From positions 1-23,397 of the IMG/VR virus record IMGVR_UViG_3300025293_000046: a DNA stretch of 23,397 nt, one strand, 5' to 3'. This document shows, one piece after another, positions 1 through 8,745 of the stretch. The notes below the pieces were generated by a model. It ran no database searches and was not told where the DNA came from. It worked only from the letters and a program-made list of their open reading frames with translations. How positions within the stretch are numbered: the stretch's first letter is position 1; each line of letters begins with the position of its first letter. The stretch is from a virus. The position numbers were made by a program, and so were the translations under genes.

Positions 1-61
1 CTCTACCCTCTCTAATTTTCTGAAGCCAGTCTTCGTATGATGTTTGGGGCCCGTTAGGCAT
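1..61 (-). CDS. Start of a further downstream gene (partial)
   Basis: An ATG at 59-61 opens a frame that stays open to the window edge and reads MPNGPQTSYEDWLQKIREGR. It starts 6 bases after the stop of the preceding virion gene, in keeping with the tight packing of the rest of the cluster. There is no clear ribosome site, so initiation may be coupled to the upstream gene. Too little is visible to assign a function. By position it may be another internal virion or late protein. Confidence 0.5.
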   Translation of the reverse strand, partial: MPNGPQTSYEDWLQKIREGR

Positions 62-67
62 GAACTA

Positions 68-1693
68 TTACTGGGATGCTAACAATGTAGCTACGATTTG
101 ATTAAATAATTCCTCATCACGCTTTTTAGTAATCCGAACTTTTTTCCCAGCACTGGTCTTTGGGAGGTTTAATACATCTGAAAGAGCAAAATTATTAGAT
201 GGATATATGTTGAGTCCAGTCACCCCACCAAGCACGTTTGTTGTTGGTTCAACTCTAATCTCTTTCCCTTGCACTGTATAAGTACCAGATGGAATGTCTA
301 CTTGAGCTTCTTTTGCTTGGCTCACATCTGTTAAGACACGCTCTCTTGTTTTTCTTGCCGAAGCCCTCTTCTCAAGCCAATCACTTTTTTCAGCCGGGTC
401 AGTAATTTGGTCAGCTTTTGCTTGGGTTTCTACATCAAACCTCTCCATTTCACGTTGTATCTCAGCGGTCATTGCAATAGTCTCTGGTACCTCTGGGTCT
501 GGTGGTCGAGCCGCAAATTCAGCGGCGGCAGTACCCCAGCGTGTGGTTGGGCCAACGACAGCTTCTGGTGTGGGTGTGTAAGGCCCTTTTATTGGCTCTT
601 TTGTAAGTTCATTATATAAATCTTCTAACTCACCTAGTGGGATACCATAGAGATCATGAGCCTCCTTTTGGGCCTTAGCTATGTCTTCTGGATTCCTCAT
701 GTTGGCTCCTGAGACCTCTCTATTAAAATGAGTTTCCGCTTCGATATCCTCATAACCGTGTATGTCTTTTAGCTCTTGGATTCTCCCTAAAAAAGTGGGC
801 TTTTTCTCACCCCGTTCAGCCGCCAGTTGTGCTCTTATATTGACATTTGCTATTCTAATGTTTTGCTCGTCTAGCTTGTTGATAGCAATGTCTGCATCAA
901 TCTGTTTAACCATCTCTTCATTACCCTGATTGAGGGTTTTAAGTGATAGTAACTTTTCCCTAGCTTCCCCAAGTCTAAATACGGCCGTCATATTGGACGT
1001 TAATCTTTTCTGTAGATTAATATCACCAGAAATACCTCTCTGAGTTGTGGTAAGGGAGTTTACTGAATTTATTTGCTGTGCATCAGTAAGTATATATTGT
1101 CCAGCTCTCGGGTGACCGGGTTCAAACTTTGCAAAGATGAGTGCTCTGGCTGTGTCACCACTATTTTCCTCCGTTGCTAGAAAATTTGGATCGGAAGCGT
1201 TGGCTATTTGAGAACGCTGGTCAGCCCTTGTCTTATTAACTTCTATTGCTTTGTCATTTGTTAGTATTAAAGCATCAAGTCTTGTGTTGAAGCGTGCGTA
1301 CTCATCAACATCCTTCATAGCCTTCAATCGGTTATTTAATTGTGGAAGGTCTTTACCCGCAATAATCCGATATTCAGTAAGATCATCATCAAACCTCTTT
1401 TGAATGCGCTCACTTTCTTTTCGATCCCATTCTTCAGTCCCTTCCCGTATACGCTGATTATACTCTGTTTCAAGGAGGGTCTTAGCATTTTCCAAATCAG
1501 TAACACTTTTCCTACCAGCACGCTCTTCTGCACGTTCTTCCCGTGCAATCTCTTGGGAGTTGAGTGTCTGCATTTTTAATAAGTCCAATGAATCGGACAC
1601 TAATGTTTCCAACATCTGGCTCCTACGTGTGTCTTGTATGATCGGTCTCGATTCAGCTACATAGTCCCGACTTAAAATATCATCTCTTGCCAT
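68..1693 (-). CDS. Large helical, probably internal virion protein (541 aa)
   Basis: I choose the ATG at 1691-1693 (MARDDILSRDY) because it forms a TAATG overlap with the preceding stop, the commonest junction in this cluster. An in-frame ATG five codons upstream is possible. The protein is highly charged, with long Glu/Arg/Lys-rich helices (about residues 45-115 and 230-300) that look like coiled coil. It has no cysteine-rich region, signal peptide or transmembrane segment. The C-terminus is basic (KKVRITKKRDEELF). Long helical proteins after the nozzle gene in short-tailed phages are often internal (ejected) virion proteins, so that is my inference. No family is recognised. Confidence 0.7.
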   Translation of the reverse strand: MARDDILSRDYVAESRPIIQDTRRSQMLETLVSDSLDLLKMQTLNSQEIAREERAEERAGRKSVTDLENAKTLLETEYNQRIREGTEEWDRKESERIQKRFDDDLTEYRIIAGKDLPQLNNRLKAMKDVDEYARFNTRLDALILTNDKAIEVNKTRADQRSQIANASDPNFLATEENSGDTARALIFAKFEPGHPRAGQYILTDAQQINSVNSLTTTQRGISGDINLQKRLTSNMTAVFRLGEAREKLLSLKTLNQGNEEMVKQIDADIAINKLDEQNIRIANVNIRAQLAAERGEKKPTFLGRIQELKDIHGYEDIEAETHFNREVSGANMRNPEDIAKAQKEAHDLYGIPLGELEDLYNELTKEPIKGPYTPTPEAVVGPTTRWGTAAAEFAARPPDPEVPETIAMTAEIQREMERFDVETQAKADQITDPAEKSDWLEKRASARKTRERVLTDVSQAKEAQVDIPSGTYTVQGKEIRVEPTTNVLGGVTGLNIYPSNNFALSDVLNLPKTSAGKKVRITKKRDEELFNQIVATLLASQ

Positions 1694-1893
1694 TATTTTT
1701 CTCCCCAAAGCATATCTAACAGGTCTTTGACTTCACCGCTTTGTTGTGCTTGATTCTCTAAAAACTTTGGTGCCTGTTGTAAAGATTTAACATTATTTTT
1801 CACTGACTTCCATCGTTGCTGGCACTTGCCACAGCCACGGTGTTTGTCTTTATACTTGTCGAGTACGAACTGTTTAAAACTATTTGTGTTCAT
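1693..1893 (-). CDS. Small basic protein with one CxxC (66 aa)
   Basis: Starts MNTNSFKQFVLDKYKDKHRG and overlaps the upstream stop by four bases (ATGA). Its own stop overlaps the next gene as TAATG, so it lies inside a translationally coupled string. It has a single CGKC pair at residues 21-24 in a Lys/Arg-rich N-terminal half, then a Gln-rich helix and an acidic C-terminus. One CxxC is not enough for a normal zinc ribbon unless the protein dimerises or shares metal with a partner. Function unknown. Its position between two virion proteins suggests a morphogenesis or minor structural role. Confidence 0.7.
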   Translation of the reverse strand: MNTNSFKQFVLDKYKDKHRGCGKCQQRWKSVKNNVKSLQQAPKFLENQAQQSGEVKDLLDMLWGEK

Positions 1894-4064
1894 CGCGGTC
1901 TTGCGTTACGCATATCATCTAAAAATGTGGTGCCTCCGTTACCAGTGCCTCCGTTACCATTGCCACCATTAACAATGTCTTGCGTACCAGTCGTTCCTAC
2001 AGCGGCTCTTTGGTCGGCACATCTCTTTAGACATGCCTGATAGCGGACTGAATTCCCCCGAAATGCTTTGCACTTATCTTCACAGCTTGGCCCACCAACA
2101 CCAGCACCATTACCATTACCGTTACCATTACCATTGCCACCCACTGGTTGACAATCCATAGTGAAATCGCCCGGAGCTCCAGAAGTACCCTCTACTCTCA
2201 CACACTGTTCATTCGCTCCGCATGGGGGGTCACACACATTAACTCCATCACCATCATCACCATCAATTGGGGGACAATCACCTAGGTCTCCCACACAGGT
2301 TCCATCCTCACATTCCAGTAATCCCTGTTCTGTACATGATAAGGGAACGGTGGTGCCACAGCTCGCACCTACTGCGGTACATTCATCTGCTCCCATACCA
2401 GCGACAGAAATACATGTGTCAGTGTTGGGATCACATACCAAGTGTGTTTCACCATCACCATCCCCGCCAGTACATGCTTCACCTATTGTAGAACACGTAT
2501 CTATGCCTTCACCCGCCGTCTCAGTGCATACACCATTTTGACACGATAAGTGTGTTGCTGTTTGACCACAGGGGCCACCTACTTCATAACAATCGTCTCG
2601 ACCCTCATCAAGACATTCTTGACATGTTTTGGAAGGGCCAAAACATAAATCTGAACTATCAGCACAGGTGCCATCAGGACAGGTAACCTTGTCCTGTTCT
2701 TCACATGTCTTTATAGTACTACCTTCTTCTGGCTTAAATCCAGCTTGATACAGGCGGAGGGATTCTCTTCCAATGCCACTTAAATATTGTTGCATAATGT
2801 CTTCTGGGGCGAGTGCCTTCTTAAATCTTGCTTCCTCAAAGCCGATGAGGGCTTGCTCCCGTTCCATCTTAGCCTTTATGTCAGCTAGCTCTACATCGGA
2901 ATAGCCAGCATCTTTGGCCGCTTGTAATTGTGCTTCTATTACATCTTCATTAGCCTGTGCCTGTTGCTGGGACTCAAAATTCTTGAGGACTTGTTGCACA
3001 AGGTCTTCTTGGCTTGCACGTCTGGCTTCTTCTGCCTCGGTTTCTGAGGCTTCAAGTTCACCGGCACGACCTAAAAATTTTTCTTGGAGCTGTGTGTATG
3101 CTTCTCCGGGCTGTCTACCAGCTTGTTGTAGAAATGGAGAGGTTGCCCCTGCTATAAAGCCCCGTGTTTGAGCGCCGCCGAGGCGTTCTTGAGCATACTG
3201 TTGCATAAGGCTCCCACGAAGACCTTCCTTCCCACTTACAAATTCTGTTCTAGATGCCTTTCTGCCAAGTCTTATTCTCTCAGCCGCTTCACCACCGAGA
3301 ATCTCGGGAGCATCAATAATTTCCCCTGTCTCTGGGTCTTTTGTGGTAAACTCACCATACTTGGCTTCCAGCCGGTTGATCTCCTCATTGATCTGTTTAC
3401 CTGTAAGGCCACCAATAACACTTCCGTGTTTAATGGTAGTGAATTGTAGATCATCTGGAAGCTTGTCATAATCTTCCTTGGACATGTCCTCACCGAACAT
3501 GACCTTGCGCTGTCTACCCATTTCATCGATCTTCTGCTTGGCAATGCCGCCAAGTTCTTCAGCACCTTCTACACCATATTGAGCCTGAAGCTCGGCTTCT
3601 TTTTTTGTTTTCTGTGAAACTGAGAAGTTCCAGTCATCAACGATATTCTTGATCTGGGCTTTTTCCCAGTCGGGGAGTCGATCAAGGATAGCGTTGAACT
3701 GTTCACGCTGGAAAGGAATAATATATTTCTTAGCCGCATCAAGCGTAATACCATATTTATCGGCAATAGCTTTATGGGCGGCGTCCTGATCGTAGGTATT
3801 ATTTTCCGGATCATACCCAAAAAGCTCGGCATACTGGCTAAAATCACTAAAGCCAGCGTCTTCTAAGAGAGAGGCTAGGTCAGTAGGTAAGTCTGCATCT
3901 GTAAGGCCACCGAGGAACTCCTGCATCCAAGGCGGATTTTCTTCACTCGGGGCTTGTGTATCTACACAACCATAAACCAGATCACCGGCAGAGCCCGTTT
4001 CCCCACCACCTATGACTACACATTCTTGCCCCTCTGGGCATCCATCTGTTCTACAATCAGCCAT
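1890..4064 (-). CDS. Modular cysteine-rich virion protein (724 aa)
   Basis: Residues 45 to about 455 are helical and charged, like an internal or tail-associated virion protein. This core is framed by small cysteine modules. An N-terminal module (C4, C9, C15, C33) is repeated near the C-terminus (C611, C615, C621, C638) with the same GxxGxxGD core. Two 36-residue repeats beginning THLxC lie at residues 504-569. Two CxDGTC motifs sit near 465 and 590. Gly-Asn linkers (about 650-660 and the C-terminus) separate the modules. Such modules normally need disulfides, which suits an external or ejected protein rather than a cytoplasmic enzyme. It starts ATG GCT GAT just after the stop of the 246-aa protein. 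No enzyme motif is seen and the function is unknown. Confidence 0.75.
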   Translation of the reverse strand: MADCRTDGCPEGQECVVIGGGETGSAGDLVYGCVDTQAPSEENPPWMQEFLGGLTDADLPTDLASLLEDAGFSDFSQYAELFGYDPENNTYDQDAAHKAIADKYGITLDAAKKYIIPFQREQFNAILDRLPDWEKAQIKNIVDDWNFSVSQKTKKEAELQAQYGVEGAEELGGIAKQKIDEMGRQRKVMFGEDMSKEDYDKLPDDLQFTTIKHGSVIGGLTGKQINEEINRLEAKYGEFTTKDPETGEIIDAPEILGGEAAERIRLGRKASRTEFVSGKEGLRGSLMQQYAQERLGGAQTRGFIAGATSPFLQQAGRQPGEAYTQLQEKFLGRAGELEASETEAEEARRASQEDLVQQVLKNFESQQQAQANEDVIEAQLQAAKDAGYSDVELADIKAKMEREQALIGFEEARFKKALAPEDIMQQYLSGIGRESLRLYQAGFKPEEGSTIKTCEEQDKVTCPDGTCADSSDLCFGPSKTCQECLDEGRDDCYEVGGPCGQTATHLSCQNGVCTETAGEGIDTCSTIGEACTGGDGDGETHLVCDPNTDTCISVAGMGADECTAVGASCGTTVPLSCTEQGLLECEDGTCVGDLGDCPPIDGDDGDGVNVCDPPCGANEQCVRVEGTSGAPGDFTMDCQPVGGNGNGNGNGNGAGVGGPSCEDKCKAFRGNSVRYQACLKRCADQRAAVGTTGTQDIVNGGNGNGGTGNGGTTFLDDMRNARPR
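2340..2555 (-). repeat. Tandem 36-codon cysteine-module repeat
   Basis: Two units start at 2555 and 2447, a period of 108 bases. Both encode a THLxC start followed by a C-x(8)-G-x-G-x-D-x-C-x(5)-G-x(2)-C type pattern, separated by a Gly-Asp linker. They lie within the 724-aa virion protein (residues about 504-569). Confidence 0.7.
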
Positions 4065-4073
4065 AATTAATTC

Positions 4074-4814
4074 CTAAGCAAAAATATCATAAATTTTATC
4101 TGGTCGAATCTCACCACCACCACCACCGAGTCCTTTCGTAAAGTCCATACTACCAAGTAGAGCCATGATTGGATAAGCTAACTGCCTAGCATAAGCAATA
4201 GATTCTGGGCCCACTTCCATTCCTAATCCCTCCGCTGTCGGGGTATATTCTTGCTCCAGCATACTTTTGAGTGTTCTTGTTTCTGTCTCTATTGCTCCAG
4301 CCTCTCTTCTAGCCGCCAATCTTTCGTCCCGTGCGGCTTCACCATTCTCTGGCTCCCTGTATTGAGCAATGGGGACTTCACCTGCACGCTCTTGTACAAC
4401 CTCACGACCTGCTTTCTGAGCTTTGCCACCGGCGAATAAACTACCCGCTATAGTGGTGCCATACCTAGCCGCTTTACTTCCTTTCATAAGAGCATGAAAG
4501 GCTTTGAGACCCTTACCACCTAACCCCAAAGCACCACCACCATATGCCATAAGAGCAAGGCTTGCAAGTCCAATTGTCCAGTCTAATAATTTTTTATCTG
4601 CGGCTCCCCTTGCCTCCGTTGCGACCTGAACAGTTTTTTGTTTGGCAGTTTTGGCCACTTCTCCAACCCTGCCAAGCTCGGCTTCTATATCACCAGTCTC
4701 TTTTAAATATTGAAGTGTTGCCTGACCGCCACGTTCTTCCCGCTCCATTTCCATACTACGGACGAAGTGTTGCATCATTTCTTCTGTAATATCTTCTCCA
4801 CCGTATATAGCCAT
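4074..4814 (-). CDS. Virion-associated protein with glycine-rich hydrophobic segment (246 aa)
   Basis: Starts MAIYGGEDITEEMMQHF after an AGGGAG ribosome site. Residues 1-75 are charged and helical. Residues 79-99 form a hydrophobic Gly/Ala/Leu stretch that could insert in a membrane, with a second weaker hydrophobic stretch at about 119-130. The middle is Ala/Arg/Glu-rich and there is a GGGGG run near the C-terminus. Its place between the nozzle-like protein and two long helical proteins is where short-tailed phages often encode ejected proteins that form a channel through the host envelope. The membrane-prone segment fits that, but no family is recognised. Confidence 0.7.
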   Translation of the reverse strand: MAIYGGEDITEEMMQHFVRSMEMEREERGGQATLQYLKETGDIEAELGRVGEVAKTAKQKTVQVATEARGAADKKLLDWTIGLASLALMAYGGGALGLGGKGLKAFHALMKGSKAARYGTTIAGSLFAGGKAQKAGREVVQERAGEVPIAQYREPENGEAARDERLAARREAGAIETETRTLKSMLEQEYTPTAEGLGMEVGPESIAYARQLAYPIMALLGSMDFTKGLGGGGGEIRPDKIYDIFA

Positions 4815-4826
4815 AATAAAACTCCC

Positions 4827-5054
4827 TTACGTTAAACTTTCCCAATTATTGGATGTCTCTTCCTCAACAGGAAAGAACTCCGTGTAATACAACTTAGACC
4901 CCAGACGAAGGTACAGTCTGAGGTTCTTGCCCGGCACCCGTGAATATCGCCTCTCACCGTCAGCCATCTGGCTCACAGATGGTGGATGAGGAGAAATAGC
5001 AATGGGTGGCTGGGTACTATTCCTTAATTTTCTTTCTTCTCGTGTCAGTGGCAT
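4827..5054 (-). CDS. Small hypothetical structural protein (75 aa)
   Basis: Starts MPLTREERKLRNSTQPPIAI. Its ATG overlaps the nozzle stop as TAATG, so translation is coupled to it. The first half is Pro/Ser-rich (PPIAISPHPPSVSQMADGE). The second half alternates basic and aromatic residues (LRLYLRLGSKLYYTEF) and looks beta-rich, ending in an acidic tail. From memory, short proteins with a similar PPS...DGE layout sit next to tail genes of uncultured marine phages, without known function. No cysteine, signal peptide or membrane segment. Confidence 0.65.
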   Translation of the reverse strand: MPLTREERKLRNSTQPPIAISPHPPSVSQMADGERRYSRVPGKNLRLYLRLGSKLYYTEFFPVEEETSNNWESLT

Positions 5055-7897
5055 TAGCTTACCCTCTGGTATATTGGTCTGTATTCCACTGCCACATCAT
5101 TGATCTGGACACCTTCTGAACTTCCAGTATCATTCGTAGCGTTCACGATCTTAAATCTTATACTCTGGCAGGATATAGGACTACTGGGCTTTGCCCGAAC
5201 CTGTTTCCAGCCAGAACCCCCGCCAGCGAAGTCACCTGTAAGCTGGTTTGAAAAGCTAGTACCGCCGTCAGTATCATAAAATATGGGTTGTGTCTGGTCA
5301 TTATCACTCTTATATGTTAGTGTTACACCATATATTTTCTTTTTCCTACCCGGTTCACCAAAGTCAATATCCTTTGTAGTGACTACGAACTTGTCCTCTC
5401 CCACAGAACGCATGGAATCTGTCCATTCTTTAATCTCGTAGGCATCAGATGTGGAGTTCCAAGTATTGCTTGTCTGTCCTTCCCATGCTGTGTCAGATGA
5501 CCAATACAGGTCACCAGTAAGCAATGTCTGGTATACAGATGTAGTATTACTGTTCCAATCTACTACCATGTTGGCCCTATTATAGTTATCATCAAATGCT
5601 GATTGACCCTTGATCCACGACTGCGTCCTGAAATCATATATATATACATCTCCCGCATCAGCAAAGGCGTTCTTCAGGACAATGAGATAATAGCGCCTTG
5701 GGTTATACCCGATCAATGTATCACGTCTAAAGTAGGTCTGCCATGTAGATTCCTTGATCCTGTTGAATAAAAGATTTGTCACGTTTTGACCATCATATAG
5801 GTATACACCGAACTTGTTAACCCAGCACACACCAAACTCTGTCTTGGTAGAGGCATAAGGATGTTCAATCCCTACCAAGTCCTTAATATCCTCAACATAC
5901 CAGTTGGATGGTGACGGAGAAGCGATATTAATGATATAGAGTTTCCGGTTCTTAAAGGCTAGTAATCGGTCTGAGAACTCTTCCAGCTTGGTAAACTCCT
6001 CAGCATCGCCCTTTACCACATCAATGAAGTAGCTTCTAGGGAACGTATCAAACTTACCGATAGGCGTATACATGATCCGGTCACGCATCTGAACAGTCTC
6101 ACTGTCCTCATTTACCGTCTTCATGTTTGCCACAAAGGCACGTCTATTAGCCACTATGGCAGTTTTAAAGCCTTCACCAGTACCGGAAATGGTTAATTGT
6201 TCATTAGCGTCTTTATTAGCCGGGAAGCTATTAAGAATTTCATAAGTCTCAAGGGCTGGGGAAGGAACGATGACTGTATCCACTTTCATATTAATACCAG
6301 AGTCCACTACCCACGGAGAATATTCACCGCTTAGACTTCCCCTGACGCCATCTCGAAGGCTAATGTCCAACAGCAAAGCCCACGGATCAGAGGTGGTATT
6401 TATTCTAGTATAAATACGAGCACCGGATATCCTTGGATTAAAAGAACCTGCGGAATTAGCATCAGTTAAAGCGGCTCTTACATCTATATCAAGAGAATCC
6501 AGTGATGTGGCGGCAAAAGTATTGTTAGATGATGGTATGAAAAGGAATGATTCCTGATGGCCATCATATATAAAACTTGCGGCAATCTGATATGTCTCAC
6601 TTGCCCACGTACCGGCTGGAGATGTGGGACTTTCAACCTTTAACTTGAATCCAGCTCCAGCTTCAGGATAATTTGAAGCGTGTATGTCACATTCCGTAGG
6701 TGGGGATAGAGTATTATTATCATCGTGCCAATCGTCAAAACCGTAAAATGTCAGAGATACATTATCAAGGTTGAATGCGGCATTGGTTGACGAGCCTGTA
6801 ATTCCTATAGTAAAAGCACCAGCCGATGACTTGGTCTTGTAATATATACTTGTCGTAGCGTCTGACATGGTCAAATCTGTTGAAGTAGCGGCATGGGCTG
6901 TTGTGATAGAAGCCTGTAAAGTCGCCGAACTACCAAGATTTAATCCTGACATTGTATATGTAAACTTGTAGATGGCGTTGGGAATGGTCTCACCTATAGT
7001 CATCTCAGCCACTGCCTGAACTAAAGTGGCGGGGCTTGCATGGTGAGCATAGCTTGCATCTGTTGCATCCAGAGTCCACCCATTACCTCCTGTCCAATTA
7101 GAACTAAAATTGCCCGTATTGGCTAGGTGTTCCATTGATCCGGAGATGTCCTGAAAGGGACGACGATTGATGTAACCGTACCACTTATTCTGGATACTGG
7201 AACCGAATGCGGCGTCTGAGACCCTGAGAGCTTCATCGGCGAAATAAAATACACCCTGTGTCAATCTGGTAATTGTAACATCACCATCTTCATCGTCCTC
7301 GTCAGTAAGTACCCCGCTGTGATCCAAGGTTAATACAAGTTCGGAGACAGTTCTTACACGCAGACCGTTGAAATTGTTATTGGTCACATCAGTACAACCC
7401 GAGATTCCTATGATGTCACCTTTTCTAAACCCCTGAGTTATAAAATTAACTGAGCCGGCATCTGCTGTAATGGTGTCATAACCATCAGCATTGCCAGCAA
7501 AAGCCAGTTCATCTGAACTAAAAGCTCCCGAGGTGGATGCCGCACCCATATCAAATATCCCAGACTGAAAAGAATCACTACCAAGATCATAAAGATCAAC
7601 CTCTCCAGTTTTAGAATCAATGACTCCCAACCAGTTCTCACCAGTATCTAGAGCCCTAGGGCCACGTTCATGATCGGACTCAAAAATAAAGGCGCCATAG
7701 CCGGGACAGATATGTCCAGCCGTCCCACTGGGAACATCAGTATGTGCGGTATCCCCACCCATGGGACGTATAGACTTCCTATCTTCCAGTATGATATTCT
7801 CTACGTCAGACATCTCGTTCTCACCAATGTCACGTGGATCGAGAGCTGAGTTTAGACCACCGGAGAAATCATTAATGTTATAAAACGCTTTAGGCAT
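5054..7897 (-). CDS. Nozzle/tail-hub-like structural protein (947 aa)
   Basis: The N-terminus (NDFSGGLNSALDPRDIGENE...VENI...IRPMGG) has the F-x-GGLN...P..I...E...N....G...R.G layout that opens tail tubular protein B/nozzle and packaged-DNA stabilisation proteins of short-tailed phages. The rest is beta-rich, with many Tyr, Trp and Asp residues suggesting propeller-like blades (for example YVEDIKDLVGI and VYLYDGQNV). Residues about 255-390 look like an inserted galactose-binding-like beta-sandwich (NFSSNWTGGNGW ... FNLDNVSLTFYGF). Its ATG overlaps the lysozyme stop by 8 bases. T7 gp12 is about 800 aa, so 947 aa fits a nozzle plus an inserted domain. The assignment rests on the N-terminal motif and position. 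Confidence 0.65.
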   Translation of the reverse strand: MPKAFYNINDFSGGLNSALDPRDIGENEMSDVENIILEDRKSIRPMGGDTAHTDVPSGTAGHICPGYGAFIFESDHERGPRALDTGENWLGVIDSKTGEVDLYDLGSDSFQSGIFDMGAASTSGAFSSDELAFAGNADGYDTITADAGSVNFITQGFRKGDIIGISGCTDVTNNNFNGLRVRTVSELVLTLDHSGVLTDEDDEDGDVTITRLTQGVFYFADEALRVSDAAFGSSIQNKWYGYINRRPFQDISGSMEHLANTGNFSSNWTGGNGWTLDATDASYAHHASPATLVQAVAEMTIGETIPNAIYKFTYTMSGLNLGSSATLQASITTAHAATSTDLTMSDATTSIYYKTKSSAGAFTIGITGSSTNAAFNLDNVSLTFYGFDDWHDDNNTLSPPTECDIHASNYPEAGAGFKLKVESPTSPAGTWASETYQIAASFIYDGHQESFLFIPSSNNTFAATSLDSLDIDVRAALTDANSAGSFNPRISGARIYTRINTTSDPWALLLDISLRDGVRGSLSGEYSPWVVDSGINMKVDTVIVPSPALETYEILNSFPANKDANEQLTISGTGEGFKTAIVANRRAFVANMKTVNEDSETVQMRDRIMYTPIGKFDTFPRSYFIDVVKGDAEEFTKLEEFSDRLLAFKNRKLYIINIASPSPSNWYVEDIKDLVGIEHPYASTKTEFGVCWVNKFGVYLYDGQNVTNLLFNRIKESTWQTYFRRDTLIGYNPRRYYLIVLKNAFADAGDVYIYDFRTQSWIKGQSAFDDNYNRANMVVDWNSNTTSVYQTLLTGDLYWSSDTAWEGQTSNTWNSTSDAYEIKEWTDSMRSVGEDKFVVTTKDIDFGEPGRKKKIYGVTLTYKSDNDQTQPIFYDTDGGTSFSNQLTGDFAGGGSGWKQVRAKPSSPISCQSIRFKIVNATNDTGSSEGVQINDVAVEYRPIYQRVS

Positions 7898-8363
7898 GCA
7901 TTGCTCTCTTTACCCAACCATAATAATATTTTTCCAGCTCAGGCCTTGTAAGAGCCAGTCTGGCGTACTCCATGATCCGGTAAGCCCTTAACCTATCAGA
8001 CTCCAGCCTAGCAGTCGCCTTGATGGTGTTAGGGCCTACCTTCCCATCTACTTTTATCTTGTCCTTATTCTTCCCGTTACAGGCACGTTGAAGTATCTTG
8101 GAGGACTTGGCTATACCCTGATTGACCACCATGTCAAAGTACTGGCCCTGTAGTTTGTCGGGCAACCTCTCAATCTTGGCGGGTAACCAGTAATCATCTT
8201 TGTACAGTTCCACAGCGTCATCCACTGTCAGGTTCTCAATGTCAACATTCGGATACGCCTTCTTGGAAATACCGTACTTGGTCTCCCCGCCGGGATCATC
8301 AGGGTCATTTACATAACCACCTTCCCGTTCAATAACTTTCTTTATCTCTTGATAAAACGGCAT
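7890..8363 (-). CDS. Endolysin: GH108-type muramidase with C-terminal peptidoglycan-binding domain (157 aa)
   Basis: Cuts the glycan backbone of peptidoglycan at lysis. Residues 12-32 carry the GH108 signature E-G-G-Y-V-N-D-P-D-D-P-G-G-E-T-K-Y-G-I-S, with Glu14 as the likely catalytic acid. Residues about 80-157 (DMVVNQG...QRACN...VDGKVGPNTIKA...RPELEKYYYGWVKR) match the PG_binding_3 type that usually follows. The length (about 160-180 aa) is normal. I start at the ATG at 8361-8363, because the frame upstream covers the 50-aa gene in another frame and this ATG makes a TAATG junction with it. There is no signal peptide, so release should need a holin from the genes just upstream. Confidence 0.9.
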   Translation of the reverse strand: MPFYQEIKKVIEREGGYVNDPDDPGGETKYGISKKAYPNVDIENLTVDDAVELYKDDYWLPAKIERLPDKLQGQYFDMVVNQGIAKSSKILQRACNGKNKDKIKVDGKVGPNTIKATARLESDRLRAYRIMEYARLALTRPELEKYYYGWVKRAMHA

Positions 8364-8515
8364 TATTTTTTCTTCATTACCTTTATGCCTGTCAAAACTT
8401 TCTTCACAGACGCCCAAATTAAGTCGTCCATTTTGCTCGGTGACATGGCGACGACTTTGTCTACCACCATCACGCCGATTGTAACTATTTGCCAATTCTC
8501 TACTACCCAGTCCAT
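8363..8515 (-). CDS. Small membrane-associated protein before the endolysin (50 aa)
   Basis: Reads MDWVVENWQIVTIGVMVVDK and ends in KVMKKK. It is preceded by a strong GGGAGG ribosome site 6 bases before its ATG at 8513-8515. Its stop overlaps the endolysin ATG as TAATG. The hydrophobic stretch at residues 9-24 is followed by an amphipathic helix and a basic tail. From memory, similar short proteins (N-terminal Trp, hydrophobic stretch, DKVV.MSP) commonly sit next to phage lysozymes. A holin-like or lysis-accessory role is plausible but not shown. Confidence 0.75.
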   Translation of the reverse strand: MDWVVENWQIVTIGVMVVDKVVAMSPSKMDDLIWASVKKVLTGIKVMKKK

Positions 8516-8532
8516 TATAGACCTCCCATTGT

Positions 8533-8745
8533 TTATTTATATAATATCCAAGCTGAAGGATCAGCGGTATTATCTTCCGGCTCTTTCGGGCTGACAATTT
8601 TGTCATTTTTATCATATCCTTCCCAACTGCATCCCTCATAGAAGAACATCACAAAAGCACAAACGAAACACATCCCAAGCACCGTTGCAAAAGTGTTCCC
8701 GAACTTCTGATTCCAATTCTCCATATCCTTAATATCTTTATTCAT
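8533..8745 (-). CDS. Single-pass membrane protein of the lysis region (70 aa)
   Basis: Starts MNKDIKDMENWNQKFGN at an ATG overlapping the upstream 18-aa ORF stop (ATGA). Residues 18-37 form one hydrophobic segment (FATVLGMCFVCAFVMFFYEG) with two cysteines, followed by a polar acidic C-terminal tail ending ILYK. The cysteine after the helix does not sit in a convincing lipobox. Position among coiled-coil membrane proteins and before the endolysin suggests a lysis-accessory or holin/spanin-like part. No family is recognised. Confidence 0.65.
   Translation of the reverse strand: MNKDIKDMENWNQKFGNTFATVLGMCFVCAFVMFFYEGCSWEGYDKNDKIVSPKEPEDNTADPSAWILYK

Noticed and set aside
2161-2541. Plus-strand 126-codon Pro/Ser/His-rich frame
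   Set aside because: It is the antisense shadow of the cysteine/glycine repeats of the 724-aa protein.
8364-8639. 92-codon N-terminal extension of the endolysin frame
   Set aside because: The extension crosses a well-supported 50-aa gene in another frame and part of the 70-aa gene, and its sequence is Arg/Ser/Asn-rich with no GH108 similarity; the ATG at 8363 fits the domain start.
8533-8745. Lipobox in the 70-aa membrane protein (YEGC)
   Set aside because: The residues before the cysteine (Tyr-Glu-Gly) do not fit the [LVI][ASTVI][GAS]C rule; it reads as a plain single-pass protein.
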